A stretch of 64,000 bases of DNA, taken from Notamacropus eugenii. Lineage: Eukaryota; Chordata; Mammalia; Diprotodontia; Macropodidae. Numbering within the stretch: position 1 is the stretch's first letter; every line of letters starts with the position of its first letter. A program made the position numbers and the translations under genes. The stretch is from positions 15,466,479 to 15,530,478 of the forward strand of contig NC_092872.1 of assembly GCF_028372415.1 (NCBI RefSeq), in the 5' to 3' direction. The notes under the pieces were generated by a model that searched no databases, was not told the DNA's origin, and saw nothing but the letters and a program-made list of their open reading frames with translations. Positions 22,685-34,480 of this stretch are shown one piece after another.

Positions 22685-24309
22685 TTGGCAAAATTGAAGG
22701 AGATACACACATATGTGGTGTAGGATTTTGAACAGCAGGAGGCAACTGGAACCATCAGGTTAGGCTACCTAGCCACTTTCCATATTTCAGAGGTTGTGTA
22801 ATGAAGACAGGTGGATGTCTGAATGATGGAATAACCTCAAGACCAGTTCTGTTCCTGGTCAGAGTGTTTCCTTTATAGTTAATCTCAGACTATCCTGGTG
22901 GTGTAGGAGTTTTGTAGTTAATCTCTTCAAAATGTCTAGATGCATCCCCAGTTGAGATAGAAACAAGTTTTCTTTGACTTCTAAGGCTATTATTTCTGGG
23001 GAGATGTTCCCCCAAACTCACAGCACACAGGTTTTGTACATTTCCACTACAAAATAAACAAAATAAATTATCTGTAGTTTAGATAGCCAGAGTGTATAGC
23101 CAGGATTGTGTCTCTGAGAATCTTGGGGAACTCTTCTTGCCTTATGTAATTGTGCAATTCATGTCCGCCGAAGTCTGAGATTTGAACTCATGTCTTTCTG
23201 CCAACAGACCCAGCACTCTGGGCCATCATGAGTTAAGACTAAAACTCCAAAGTCAGTGCCCCTAGGATCAAAAGCCTCGGAGCAGGGCAGCATGGAGGGG
23301 AATAGCTTTCCTAAATTGTCCTCCTCATTAGACAGGATCCCTACAGGTAAAATGCACCTGAAGCATCTCAGATAAAACAGCATCAGTCCAGATAACCTGT
23401 TTACTTTGTGGACTTTTCAGATCTGAATCATAATCTCAATTCATCCTTCTAGACTTCATAGCCTTGTGATTCTGGAGGTTTTCTGGCTTTAGGGTTATCA
23501 GGCTGTGTCTAAAATGGAAAGTTTCAAAGGGGCAGATTGCAGCTAAGGGAAATTCCCTAGCATCTGGAGCTCTCCAAATGACATGAGGTACCTCTGGAGT
23601 CAGTGGGTTCGTGCCATTGGAAATCTTCAACAGAAGCAAGACTCACTGGGGATACAAAGGCAATTCCTACCCAAACGTGGCACTGGATTCAATATCCTCT
23701 TTAGTTCCTTCTAGTTCTGGGTTTTTAATTATTTTATGGGCTATAGTCATAGATTGTCATAGTTTAACTATGTACGGTTAACTAGTAAGCATCCAAAACA
23801 TTATTTATATTTACAGATGAGGAAAACTAGATCCAGAGAAATTGTGACTTGAATAGTCATTGAGCCAGCTAGGAAACCAGCTAGGATAAATACCAAGGTT
23901 TCTTGCCAGCCAGGCCAGTACTCTTTCTATTGTGATGACACCAGTTCCCAAACCGGCAAGAATCTGAGGTTGAAAAACTCACACTGCCAATATGCCAAGT
24001 GCTGAGAGGTCAGAGGCATAGAGGATGGGGTTAGCTTATCTCATTCATGACCCAATTTCAGGTTATCAAGTTTCTTTACCGTGGGCATTTCCATGGAATA
24101 TATTTCCAGAAATATCTGAAAACCAAATGTTCTCTTTTTTAAATAAAAGGCAACATAATGTTTTTTCTTGTCAACAGTCACCAAATTCATGGACCTTTAA
24201 TAGGACTAAATTAAGCACAAACCATAGTAGGTGATTTTCATGTTTCATTGAGTTTCATCACAAAGTCAACCTCATTGGCTACAAGATTTTATTCACTTTC
24301 TGCTCAGTA

Positions 24310-24810
24310 ATTCAAGATGCACCATTACTTGTTGTCAATCTGTGAAAACAGATATTATGTTACACCTGTATATGTACTGATATGCTATACATATTTGAGA
24401 TGAGGAAGTGATATAGTTTGTCTTGATGTGCCCATTTTGGATTCTGTGACATCATTCTCTCCGTTAAAAAAGAGTTTCCCTCTGTGGGTCAGGGAAATGT
24501 CTTTGATGTCAAAGCCACCAGACAGAATTTCCTAAGATGTCAAGCAGTTGTTACACCACTTTTCTCCCTCTTTGTCCCTAACGCAAACTAAAATGGATAT
24601 TATATAAATCATGGGGTAAATGTTCTCTTGCCTTTCAGGACAGATTGGTTCTGGCCCCTCTAAAGATTCATTCATTCATTTATCCTATTATGTTAAGGCT
24701 TTCTTTAAATTGTAATGAAATGAAAAATGAAAAATATTGCCCTATTCTACAATGAGAATACCCCACCTGCCATTCTCAGCGGAGTCTCTGGCCTGTCCCA
24801 TCATTGCCTG
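24310..24810 (+). repeat. Segment resembling PLPPR1 3' UTR
   Basis: Two blocks align in order with the region after the PLPPR1 stop: about 24311-24420 with 25458-25570 (shared TATTATGTTA and TGAGGA.GTGAT.TAG) and about 24765-24805 with 25955-25995 (shared CTGCCATTCTCAG). The offset is about 1.15-1.19 kb. Homology between the blocks is weak. Confidence 0.45.
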
Positions 24811-24904
24811 TTATGCGAAGGCTAAATGCTAGGTGCTGAGGTTAATAAAGAGAGGAGTAAGATGTAGCCAGTGACCTCAAGAAATTTATAGTCTTGTAAG
24901 AGAA

Positions 24905-24965
24905 TATATGTGTGTGTATACATGTATGCATATATATTTATATATACACACATATATACATGTAT
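24905..24965. repeat. TA/TG/CA-rich microsatellite
   Basis: Alternating purine-pyrimidine tract of TATATG, TGTGTA and ACACAT units. Confidence 0.85.
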
Positions 24966-25367
24966 AGAAAGAATCACAACAATAATAATGTTGATAATGA
25001 AGTGTTTTAGATATCTTAAAATGCTTTGGAAATGTTATCATATCGTTATGATTATTATAGGAATAGTCACAGAGGGTTATGGATGTTCAGAGCAAGGAGG
25101 AATTATGTCCTCATTCAATTGCAAAGTCAGAAATCAAGTATGACTTTCTTGGGGAGGTGGCTTTAAATATGACTAAAATGTCAAGGGTGGAAACAAGAAA
25201 AGGCATTTGAGAGCAAGGAAATATCACGAGCAAAGACTCAGAAACAGGTAAGTGTGGGACAGATGTGGAGAACAGCATGAAAGCCAATTGGATGAGAGGG
25301 TATGGGGTGGAAGCGGAATGAGACAACCCAGTGTTCAGGTGCCCACAGATTTGTGTTTGTTCCCCAG

Positions 25368-25400
25368 AATCACTCGGCCTCCATGACTGAAGTTACTTGA
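25368..25400 (+). CDS. PLPPR1: PLPPR1 terminal coding exon (C-terminus NHSASMTEVT)
   Basis: Ten codons and a TGA stop follow the acceptor TCCCCAG at 25361-25367. They encode NHSASMTEVT, identical to the recalled human PLPPR1 C-terminus. The exon is phase 0, matching the preceding donor. It is too short to be found by an ORF search and is supported only by exact recognition of the peptide plus the splice acceptor. The last residues (TEVT) resemble a class I PDZ-binding motif only loosely (X-S/T-X-hydrophobic would need a hydrophobic last residue), so no PDZ claim is made. Confidence 0.95.
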   Translation, partial: NHSASMTEVT

Positions 25401-25760
25401 GGTGGACGACAGTGCCAGAAGCTGTTTTTTTTTTTGATTACCCTCCAGTTCAATACTCCAAGACACACAGTTACTAAATGTCCAACTGTGAAGACAAGTA
25501 TTATGTTATGTCTAGTTAGAAGCTGATGTTTTGTACATTTTTTTTGTATGAGGACGTGATGTAGCTAACCCTGATTTTTTTTTTCAGCTTTAACATATTT
25601 ATGCCAGAATTTTAAAAACCAACATTTTTTCCCTTGTTCAAGTGTGCACTGACAAACCACAACTACTGAATTGTTGATGTTGTTTTGTGATGTTTGTACA
25701 CAGGCCTACTTTTCTCAATTTTATAGACACTGAAATAAATTTCCCCTAACAACTCATTCC
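25401..25760 (+). other. PLPPR1: PLPPR1 3' UTR (minimum extent)
   Basis: Sequence directly after the TGA at 25398-25400. It is T-rich and has a canonical AATAAA at 25734-25739, which would place a cleavage site near 25755. T-rich, gene-like sequence continues to about 26500, so a longer 3' UTR is possible. No transcript evidence is available here, so the end is inferred. Confidence 0.45.
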
Positions 25761-27221
25761 TACCTTCAGTTACCGCAGTTGTTGCTGCTTGCCAACTAGT
25801 TAAGTCTCCACGAGAAGGCAATCATGTTTTCTGAGTTTGTAGGGAGGCCCGTGTTAGTTAATGGGAAAACAAGATTCATAAAGAAAAGGATGTCACATCA
25901 GAAGATGCACCCCATTCTGATGCTTTAATGTACCTGCTCACCTATTGGCCTGCCACATCTGCCATTCTCAGTTGAGTCCTTGGGCTATCCCAAGCCCTTT
26001 GCTGAGAATCCGGGATTCTCTGTCATACCATTAGATTCCTTCTTCAACAGCTCAGAAACTGAAAAAACTTTTCCATGGCAGCATCCTCGGGGAGGACCCT
26101 ACCTGTAACACTCTACCATCTCTCCTGAATAACCAGCACCAAGCCTCCTCTTCAATGCCAGTTTTGTAAATCATATTCTATGGACTTTATAAAAAAAATG
26201 AATATTTTACAGTTTGCACAGTATTATTTTAAAGGGAAGAAATTAGATCATTGACAACAAATGGAACCTGAGCAACAGCTTCACTTTGTGGCTTTTTAAT
26301 TGTTCTAGGATTTTTCACTCCATCTCATTTTTCTAGCATGGTGATAACTAAAGTGTCTTCTTTAAGAGGAGTCACTCATCTGTACCTCTTGGAATGTTTA
26401 CCTGACACCTCCATGTTGGCTCTTAGCTTTTTTTGTACATATTTTTTTTCTAAAGAGATGAAAAAAATTATCCAAAAAACATCTGACTTGTGTCATTTTT
26501 TTCTCCACTTTCACTGACTAGCTATGGTATAATTTAACAGGGACAGATGACTCTGCCCCACTGAGTGTGGATGGGTCTATCTGAATCAGCCCTAGACTCA
26601 ACCATGCAGGCTTAACCTGCCCTAGACCTGAGAGGTCCAGATTACTCTCAGGTGGGGCATACCATTGGACTTTTGTACCCAGAACAAGTTATGTTGGGGT
26701 ACATACACATACACATGGGTTCATGTCCATATATGAATGCATACATCTGTGTGTCAGTGGATGTATCCGTGTGCATGTAGGGGAATCTAGTTACATGTCA
26801 GTGAATGTGTATACATTTCTTGCAAGATGGAGTAGAAGAGAATTGAGGAAAGCAGTGAATTTATTAGGACACTGGATAATATGGTCTGGTGCCTAATCTA
26901 GCTTGTATTATTCTGCTGATACTGGTATATCCCACCCTTAGATGCTTCTTGGTTTTCCAGGAAGTCATTCAATGTCCTTCAAGGTTAGCTAGAGAATGCA
27001 GTGGACAGAGAACTGGGTCTGGATTCGGGAATTCCTGACAGATTATTTGAGTTGTCACAGCTTGGGAGTCATCTTTACAATGAACTTCTGCACATCTGAG
27101 TGAGGTCATGGAACTGTTCAATCAAAACTAATCAATTACCTGGGAAACCTAAAACAATGGGTGTAAATGTTCTTCCAGCATAGAGTAATAATGACATCTT
27201 ATATGTGTGGCCCTTTTGCAA

Positions 27222-27405
27222 GTACAATGGCACTCAGACACTTTCTAGCTGTGTGACTCTAGGTAAGTCACTTAACCTCTTTTTGTCTCAGTTTCCTCAA
27301 CTGTAAAATGAGGATAATGATAGCACCTACCTCAGAGTTGTTGTGGGGTCAAATGAGATAGTCTGACACATAGAAGGTGCTATAAAAATGCTTATTCCCT
27401 CCCTT
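27222..27405 (+). mobile_element. CORE-SINE 3' two thirds
   Basis: It contains GCTGTGTGACTCTAGGTAAG, TCAGTTTCCTCAACTGTAAA and CACATAGAAGGTGCTATAAA. Confidence 0.8.
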
Positions 27406-27461
27406 CCCCTTTAACTCCTATTCTCAAACTTGACTTGGCCTGAATATAGATATGTAGGTAG

Positions 27462-27462
<1 letters not shown>

Positions 27463-27498
<36 letters not shown>
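27463..27498. repeat. CA microsatellite
   Basis: Pure CA dinucleotide run of about 18 units between two SINEs. Confidence 0.97.
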
Positions 27499-27499
<1 letters not shown>

Positions 27500-27518
27500 C
27501 CACGTTTGTGGATTCTAG

Positions 27519-27705
27519 ATGGCAGCTAGGTGGTGGAGTGGCTAGAAGACTGGCTTTGGGGTCAGGAAGACCTGAGTTTGAGCTATACATTAGATATCTT
27601 GGGAAAGTCACTTTCTTTTCTTACCTTTAGTTTCCTTATCTGTATACTGGAGAGATTGGATCCAATGATCTCTAAAGTCCCTTCCAACTCCAAATCCATG
27701 ATCCT
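27519..27705 (+). mobile_element. Marsupial tRNA-derived SINE
   Basis: It begins GATGGCAGCTAGGTGGTGGA and contains GGTCAGGAAGACCTGAGTTT and GTTTCCTTATCTGTATACTG, followed by CTCTAAAGTCCCTTCCAACT. Confidence 0.85.
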
Positions 27706-28229
27706 AGGAAACAATGTGGATGATTCTATAAAGTGCTTTGAAAACTTTAAAATACCATACCATTATCGATGATTATTGTCATATGCATTTTTTAGTGGGC
27801 CAAGGCCTAGGGTTTCATTAGTGTAGGGAACTCCTAATTGAGACACTCCCTACACAGATGCAGATGAACAAATTGGTAATTTCCAAGCTTAGGTTAATTT
27901 GGAACTGGGAAGGACCTCAAAGGTCATCTGGTCTAATCCCTCCAATCTTTCTTTGAGGGTAAGAAAAACTGAAGCCATGAAAAGTTAAGTTACTTGCCAA
28001 AGGTCATACTTTAGTGAGGTGGGATTTGAACCTGGGCCTACTGACTCACACCACAGCATGTTCTTTTATTCAATGCACCATATTTCCTAGGGCCCTGAGA
28101 GGTTAAGTAATTTCCCTATGGTCATGCAGCTATTATGGGTCAGAAGCAGGTCTTGGACTCAGGCTTTCCTTACTCAAAGGCTGGCTCTCTATCATGCCAT
28201 GAGATATGGTAGCCAAAAAAATTGAATGC

Positions 28230-28700
28230 TATCTATCCTAGGTGTCATTAAGAAAAGAAGAATGGCTAGCCCAGCTCTCTCCTGCCTGTATTTGACTCTG
28301 GTCACCACAGTTTAGGAAGGCATCATACTTTAGAGGAAGAAAGGAGTACATTCAGAGGAGGACAGCCAGTATGGTGTGAAGACCAGAGACTGCTGTAGCA
28401 ATCAGTTGAGCAAATTAGGAATGTCTGTCCTAAAGAATTGAAGGTGTAATGGGGACATGAGAACTGTCTTTTGGTAGTTGAAGGGGCTGCCTGCTGTATC
28501 AATGAAAGGTAAGATTTGTGCGACCTGGCTCAGGAAGCAGTAAGAAAGTTGCTGGGAAACAGATTTTAGCTTGCTAGCAGGAAAAATCCTGCTAACAATT
28601 AAAGTTGTCCCTAAGTAGCATGCATTAGTTCAGGAGACAATGGACACTTGTCAGCATTGTGATAAAAGGAATCTTTTCCAGATTAGATGACATTCATAGT
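28230..28700 (+). mobile_element. CR1/L3 LINE 3' fragment
   Basis: It shares with 2385-2750 and 35565-35965 the order of blocks ending in CTAACAATTAAAGTTGTCCC and a short terminal block near 28680. It is heavily diverged. Confidence 0.6.
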
Positions 28701-30089
28701 CTCTTCCAACACTATGAATTCCCAAGATGTCTCTGTATTGATGGGTATGTATGTAGACAGGTATATGTGTATTGACCTTGAAAAATCATGGAGTCTTAGC
28801 ATTGGAAAAGACCTATTAAGCCATTTAGCCTGAACAAGAATGCTTTTTTTATGACGTTCCCAATCATCGGTCATTGAACCTTTGCCTGCAGACTTGCAGA
28901 GAAGAGGAACCCACTATTTCCTTCTCTTTAAAACTTTCATTAAAAAAGTGACATCTGGTTGTTCATCAATGAATCAGGAACAAGTCTATACCAAGAAAGA
29001 CTTTGAATTCTAGTCTTCTTAGTTCAGTTTTTATGAAATGGTGTAATGGAAAGATCAAGGCCCAGATCTGACACTTTTTAGTCCTATGACTCTAGGTGAG
29101 CAGCTTAACCTTTCTGCATCATCAGTGATCCAAAGCTATGAAATGGGGGTACTGATGATGATACATTCTAAATAGCAAAATTCTCTACAGATATCAGCTC
29201 TCAATACCACAACCCCATGAATTCATTTGCTCATCTTAATTGTCCTTCAGTGTACCTTCATTCTTTTTGGTGCTTAATAAATGCTTATTCCCTTTTCTTC
29301 CCCTTCCTACTCCCCATTTTAACTGAGGAAATCAAAGCCCTTAGAAGTTCAGTAATTAGTCCAATGGCACATGGGAAGTATAATAATAGATACATTACCT
29401 CATTTGATCCTTATAGCAACTCTGGGAACTAGATACCAACGTTACTATGCCCATTTTATAACAGGGAAATGGGGCTCAGAGGAAAGTAGCTAATCCAAGG
29501 CCACAGAGCTCTTTAGGGGCCAGAGAAGGTATTGGTCTCAGTCTAATGCTCTTTCCATCTCCCTAGGCTACCATCCAAAGCTTGTTGATGAAACCTTGGC
29601 ATTTAAAATGCCCCCCTTTAAGTAACTTTAAAAGGGTTCTATGGGTTAAATATTCCCAGCTGATTATTAAGTGACTGCATGACTTTTATGAAAAATATGT
29701 CCATAAAGTCATAGGTGTAGAGCTGGGAGTGATTTCAATGACATCTAATCCAAACCCTCATTTTACAGAGGAGGAAACTGAGTTCCATGGAGTTGATCAC
29801 AAACAAGTTACAATACTAAACCTCAAGGTTTTAGGACGGTAAGGTGAAAATATTTGGGCTTTTGTATTAGTTTTGTTATTATAAAGGAGACCTCAGACAG
29901 CCAAAGAGTATGCTGGCTTGGAACAAAGTGTCAGACTTAACCAAGTCTTGAAGCAAATGCTTTATCATCCAAGGACCAGCCTAGTTAATTTCAGAGAGGT
30001 TCCAATAGACCTTCTTTCAGAAGGACAGGAAGTTCCTTACAAAGGAGAAATGAGGGTTAACGGCAGGGGCTTGTAGGAACCAGTTCAAA

Positions 30090-30310
30090 TCAACTTTTGA
30101 ATTTTCAGTGTGAGCATCTATACTTTGGAAACTGCCAAACTCTGCAAACCTAGGATTGATTTTTTTTCTTGTAGATTGATTGTCTAGACTTAAGAAAGTG
30201 ATGTAGAAAATGCTTGTACTGCAGATTAATCTGAAAAATGTTTTCTGCATACATTGTGAAGGTGGGGGTAAGGGGGAGCCGGTTGTTAAACATTTACAAA
30301 CATACCTCTG
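30090..30310 (+). repeat. Unclassified dispersed repeat, copy 2
   Basis: Homologous to 4725-4915: AATTTTCAGTGTGAGCATC, TAGACTTAAGAAAGTGAT, GCAGATTAATCTGAAAAATG and GGTTGTTAAACATTTAC appear in the same order. Confidence 0.55.
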
Positions 30311-30604
30311 GATAAAAGAAAAAAAGAGCAGAAAGAAGGCAGTTGATAAGTGACTGAGAAGGGTGATAGAAGACAAATGAAGATAGTAAGCTTTGGGGAA
30401 AGTGTTTTCCGGATCCTTTAATTAAAATACTTTATTCTAATCACCACAACAGCAACATTTTGGAAAGACTCATTCAGGACACAAAGTCTGGACTAGGGTT
30501 GAGATAAGAGAGAATCTTCACTGAAAGCACAATACACTTTGTGTCTACCACCAGCTTCCTGAAACAGTTTCCATCATCTGTAAAATGAGATGGTTAGAAT
30601 GAAG

Positions 30605-30806
30605 CAGAGGTTTTTAACCTATTTTTGTGTCATGGATCCCTTTCATAGTCTGGTGAAACCTAAGGATCCCCTCTTAGAATAATGTTTTTAAGTGCATAAA
30701 GTAAAATACATAGGATTATAAAGGAAATCACGTATATTAAAATACAGTTATCAAAATGTTATAAAAAAAAAAAAAAAGCACACTAGCCCCAAGTTAAGAA
30801 CTCCTG
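30605..30806. mobile_element. hAT-like MITE with internal A-run
   Basis: It starts CAGAGGTTTTTAACCT and ends AAGTTAAGAACTCCTG, imperfect inverted ends of about 16 bp. Related pieces lie at 13565, 15794, 41465, 45805 and 52885. Confidence 0.65.
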
Positions 30807-31784
30807 CGCTAGATGATCTCCAAATCCCCTTCCAGCTCTGTAATTCCATGGTTTGCTGTCTTTTGGTTTCTTCTTTCCCTCTGTCACCCTGCATGTCCAT
30901 GGAAATGGAGGAAGATTGCCTCTCCTGAATCTAGAAAAAGTCCATACTTGTTAGCCTTCTCTCCAAGAACAAATTCTCTTCTTAAATGTAGATTTTCTGT
31001 TTTCTGCAAGATTAGTTCATTTCAATGACTTTTGATACCTTTCAGTGACCTACAACAAAATCTCCTGTAAGCTTTACAACCTAAATTTCGATGATGCATA
31101 GCACTATATTCTCATGGTAAGGATGTAGGACTCCCTTTGAATCTGCAAGGCTGGAACATCTTTGTGCATGCCTCCTCAAACAAAAGTCAATTTAAGGTAT
31201 ATACATGCACTTTTGGTCCTGGTGTCTACAGCGAGAGAAGTCAACTCTGTCGGAATATGTCCAGAAGAGATGAATTAAGCTTGGTCAGGTTGGGATACTA
31301 AATCTCAAGTGTGGGAATTAAAAGCTTTTTATACAAAATGGTAAACCAAGATTTTGACTTCAACCCCAATCAACCCCCAGAGAGATTTACCAGTACATTC
31401 AATTCAAAATTTCTAGAACCGAGCCTTTGAAAATGCATTTGAATCGAAAGAAAGCTGAAGTCACCTGCAAGTTGAAGAGAGGGTGGAGGACTGTTCACAT
31501 GCTACTTGAATGTCTCAAATTTTCACCAGAACTGTTAACAGTTAAAACTGCTATCCTGATTATCCAGCTGAATTAGTCTTGCAAACTAAAGCATCTTTTG
31601 AAAATCAGTAACTGCACTTTATGGAGTAGTTGTACAAAAAAAAAAAAATTCTACACAGATTTCTCCTTTAAAAATAGCCATGTAAAAATAGGAATGTAAA
31701 CAAGAGCAGCTAAGCTGGGTGGGCTGCCAGGCAATAACTTGAGGCCATACACCTGAAGAAGGCACTAACCTCTAGAATTATCTA

Positions 31785-31955
31785 TCTCTAAATTATCCTG
31801 TCTATATTTTGTTTGTACATAGATGTTTGAATGGTGTCTCCTCTATTAGTATGTAAGCTCCTTGAGAGTAGAGAGTGTGTTTTCCCTTTCTTTGTATCCC
31901 CAGCACTTAGCACGGTGCCTAGCACATAGTCAGTGCTTAATAAATATTTGTTGGC
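31785..31955 (+). mobile_element. L2 LINE 3' end
   Basis: It contains GTAAGCTCCTTGAGAGTAGA, then CTTTGTATCCCCAGCACTTA and CAGTGCTTAATAAATATTTG, the L2 3' signature. Confidence 0.75.
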
Positions 31956-32069
31956 TCCCACAATGGAGCTGCCTGTAGCCAGCACAGGAAAGCTGGGAGA
32001 AACTGAATTATTGGCTAGTGTTTGTGAAGGTTAGTCTATATACCCCTCATGCAAAGCTGGTCATTTCTG

Positions 32070-32074
<5 letters not shown>

Positions 32075-32151
<77 letters not shown>

Positions 32152-32332
32152 AGACACAGACACAGACACAGACACAGACACAGACACAGAGAGACAGAGA
32201 CAGAGAGAGACAGAGACAGAGAGACACGGACAGAGAGACAGGGACAGAGAGACAAAAAGAGAGAGACAGAGAGAGACACAGAAACAGAGACAGCGAGAGA
32301 GAGACAGAGAGACAGAGACAGAGAGACAGACA
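32075..32332. repeat. Compound GA / CAGACA / GACAGA microsatellite
   Basis: Pure (GA)n from about 32083 to 32146, then (CAGACA)n to about 32188, then degenerate GACAGA units to 32332. Long repetitive open frames on both strands are artefacts. Confidence 0.97.
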
Positions 32333-32436
32333 TTGTGGTTTGGGTGAGTTCGCTACAGCTGTGGGTGTCCAGTGTTCTAGAATAGCTTTTCTTTTGTGTC
32401 CCTTTTTTGTGGTTGTTGCCCATGAATTTTGCACGC

Positions 32437-32592
32437 TCTTAGGAAAGTCTTGTGAGCAGTTCTGCCATGCTGCTGGCCTTAAACACGAACGCTAAAGAGT
32501 TTCCTTATGACTGTATCACAAGGTTAGTTACAAATGAATCTCTGACTATACCTTCTGAATCCCTCCATAGCTTAGGCGTAATTATGTCAGAG
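32437..32592. repeat. Unclassified repeat, copy related to the 34698 insert
   Basis: It shares with 34698-34858 the blocks AAAGTCTTGTGAGCAGTTCT, CTTATGACTGTATCACAAG and CTTAGGCGTAATT in the same order and spacing. I do not recognise it. Confidence 0.7.
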
Positions 32593-32871
32593 ATTGAAAG
32601 ACCTTGACAATCAGTGGTCAGAAGACTCTGGTGTGGATATTTATCATATATGAATGGCTGCCACAAAGATATCAGCAAGAATATAATTGTTATTATATTC
32701 AAAAGGTTATGGTCTTTAGTATACGTCTATGGGGCTACGGAATCAGCAGTTCTGATTGAATTGATCAGATCACTCAGATTGACTTTTCACTGCTTTCTAA
32801 TGGAATTGACAATTCGATTGATTGCCAAATTGGGCAGTTTTAACATCATTTAAACATCACCCTCCTCCAAC

Positions 32872-33083
32872 AGGGGTTCTCAAAGTATGTTCCCCAGATC
32901 CCTCAGGGCTCTTTCAAAGGGGCCAAAGCTCAAAACTATTTTCATAACAATACCAAAATGTTTCAAATTGTAATATGATAAATATTGATAGACATAACCC
33001 ACATAAACAAAAACTCTTTGAAATGTCCTCAATTTTTAAGAATGTAAAAAGAGCCTAAGACCAAAAAGTTTGAGAACTGCTGA
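32872..33083. mobile_element. hAT-like MITE
   Basis: It starts CAGGGGTTCTCAAAGTATG and ends AAAAGTTTGAGAACTGCTG, clear inverted ends of about 16-18 bp typical of mammalian hAT MITEs. An 8-bp target duplication is not evident. Confidence 0.75.
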
Positions 33084-33099
33084 TCTAAAGCAAGGAAAA

Positions 33100-33300
33100 A
33101 TGACAGACAGCATTGTGTAGTGCATTAAGTGCTGGAATTAGAAGCCAAGAGACCTTGGCTCCAGTTCATTGGCTCCACCAACAATTAGTTGCATGAGTTA
33201 GTTGCCTTAGGGAAGCCACTTCACCTCAATGGACATCTGTTTCCTTATTTGAAAAATGAAGGAGCAGGACAAGATAATCCCTAGGGTCCCTTACTGTCCT
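33100..33300 (+). mobile_element. SINE/MIR-type element
   Basis: It contains ATTGTGTAGTGCATTAAGTG, a TGGAATTAGAAGCCAAGAGA block, and CTGTTTCCTTATTTGAAAAA. It is diverged. Confidence 0.6.
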
Positions 33301-33409
33301 GATATCCTTCAAATCTTGGGAGAAAAATGAAAGGGAAATTAAAATTTTAAGTTAAACAAATGAGGATCCATAGAGAAAACGTAATTGGAAAGTAATGGGT
33401 GACAGTTCC

Positions 33410-33660
33410 AAAGGACTTGTGATGAAAAATGCTATCCACTCCAGAGAGAGAACTAATGGCCTTTGGGCAGAGATTAAAGCATATATTTTTTAAACTTTAT
33501 TTTTCTTGTCTTTTTTGTGACATGGCTAATGTTAAAATGTGTATATAACTGGTATCATATTTTTTTTTTCCTTTTCAATGGGGAGGGGAGGAATGGAGAA
33601 AGAGAATTAGGAATTGAACATTTTTTAAAAATACAATAGAATTCTGCATTTAACAAAGAA
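33410..33660 (+). mobile_element. LINE 3'-end module
   Basis: It contains GATGAAAAATGCTATCCACT, GACATGGCTAATGTTAAAAT and a TGGGGAGGGGAGG run, as in the copy at 14965. The GGAA microsatellite starts at its 3' end. Confidence 0.65.
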
Positions 33661-33672
33661 AAAAGAGAGAGA

Positions 33673-33747
33673 GGAAGGAAGGAAGGAAGGAAGGAAGGAA
33701 GGAAGGAAGGAAGGAAGGAAGGAAGGAAGGAAGGAAGGAAGGAAGGA
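33673..33747. repeat. GGAA tetranucleotide microsatellite
   Basis: About 18-19 uninterrupted GGAA units, preceded by a short GA run. Confidence 0.97.
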
Positions 33748-33904
33748 AAGAAGTGATAGGTAAGGCATTAAGTTTAGGACAAAGAAGAAACAAACTAATG
33801 TTCAGTTTACTCAGAAGGAAGAGTTAAATAAGAGATTGTATAAAAGCAGCAAAGGTGGGGGAAAGTTGGGGCAGGAAAGAAAGAACAGATATCTATCTCC
33901 TTCA

Positions 33905-34480
33905 ATTAATCAATAAGCATTTTGTTAACTGCCTACTGTATTAAGTGCTCAGTATACAGGTCAAAGAACAAAAATAGTTCCAGCTTTCAAAGAGTTTAGA
34001 GTCTAGCCAAGGTAGATAATATATATGGGTAATTATAATATATATGTGTATATACATACATATGTATGCATGCATATATGTAAATTTTGGTAGGAAAAGA
34101 AGAAACATCTGTGGGGGGGGCAGGAAAGGGGTCATACAGAAGTTGTCACTTGAACTGAGCTAGGCCTTCTGAAAGATGGAGGTGAGGAGGTGGTACATCC
34201 CAGGCATGATGGAGAACTTGCGCAAAGGAAGGAGATGGGGTACCATGGATGAGGAACAGTAAGAGGACCATCATGGCTGGACAGCAATGAATGTGGACAG
34301 GACTAATCAGTGATAAAGCTAGAAAAGTACCTTGGGGTTTGGGTCCAAGTTGTAAAGTGCTTTAAAGGCACAAAAGAATAGTTTTATCTTTGATCCTATA
34401 GATAATATGAAACCACTGGAATTTACTGAGTAGGAGAATGACATGAAGTATAAATATATCTTTATGGAAGTGTGGAATAG
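33905..34480 (+). repeat. Old dispersed repeat (ACAAACATTTATTAAGT family), long copy
   Basis: The blocks occur in order: AATCAATAAGCATTTTGTTA, a TA-rich run at 34018-34080, CATCCCAGGCATGATGGAGA, AAGTGCTTTAAAGGCACAAA and ACTGGAATTTACTGAGTAGG. The copy at 59690-60330 has the same order. Confidence 0.6.

Larger units (their letters stand above)
21742..25367 (+). other. PLPPR1: PLPPR1 last intron
   Basis: The intron runs from donor GTATTG to acceptor CCCCAG ending at 25367. It contains a SINE fragment (22005-22085), an old dispersed repeat (22090-22300), a threefold 15-bp tandem repeat (22639-22684), a TA/TG-rich stretch (24905-24965), and a segment (about 24310-24810) that resembles the PLPPR1 3' UTR. 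The stretch 22700-23100 has no repeat I can name. Confidence 0.88.

Noticed and set aside
30017-30376. 119-codon minus-strand open frame
   Set aside because: It overlaps an unclassified repeat (30090-30310), has no recognisable domain and no splice context.
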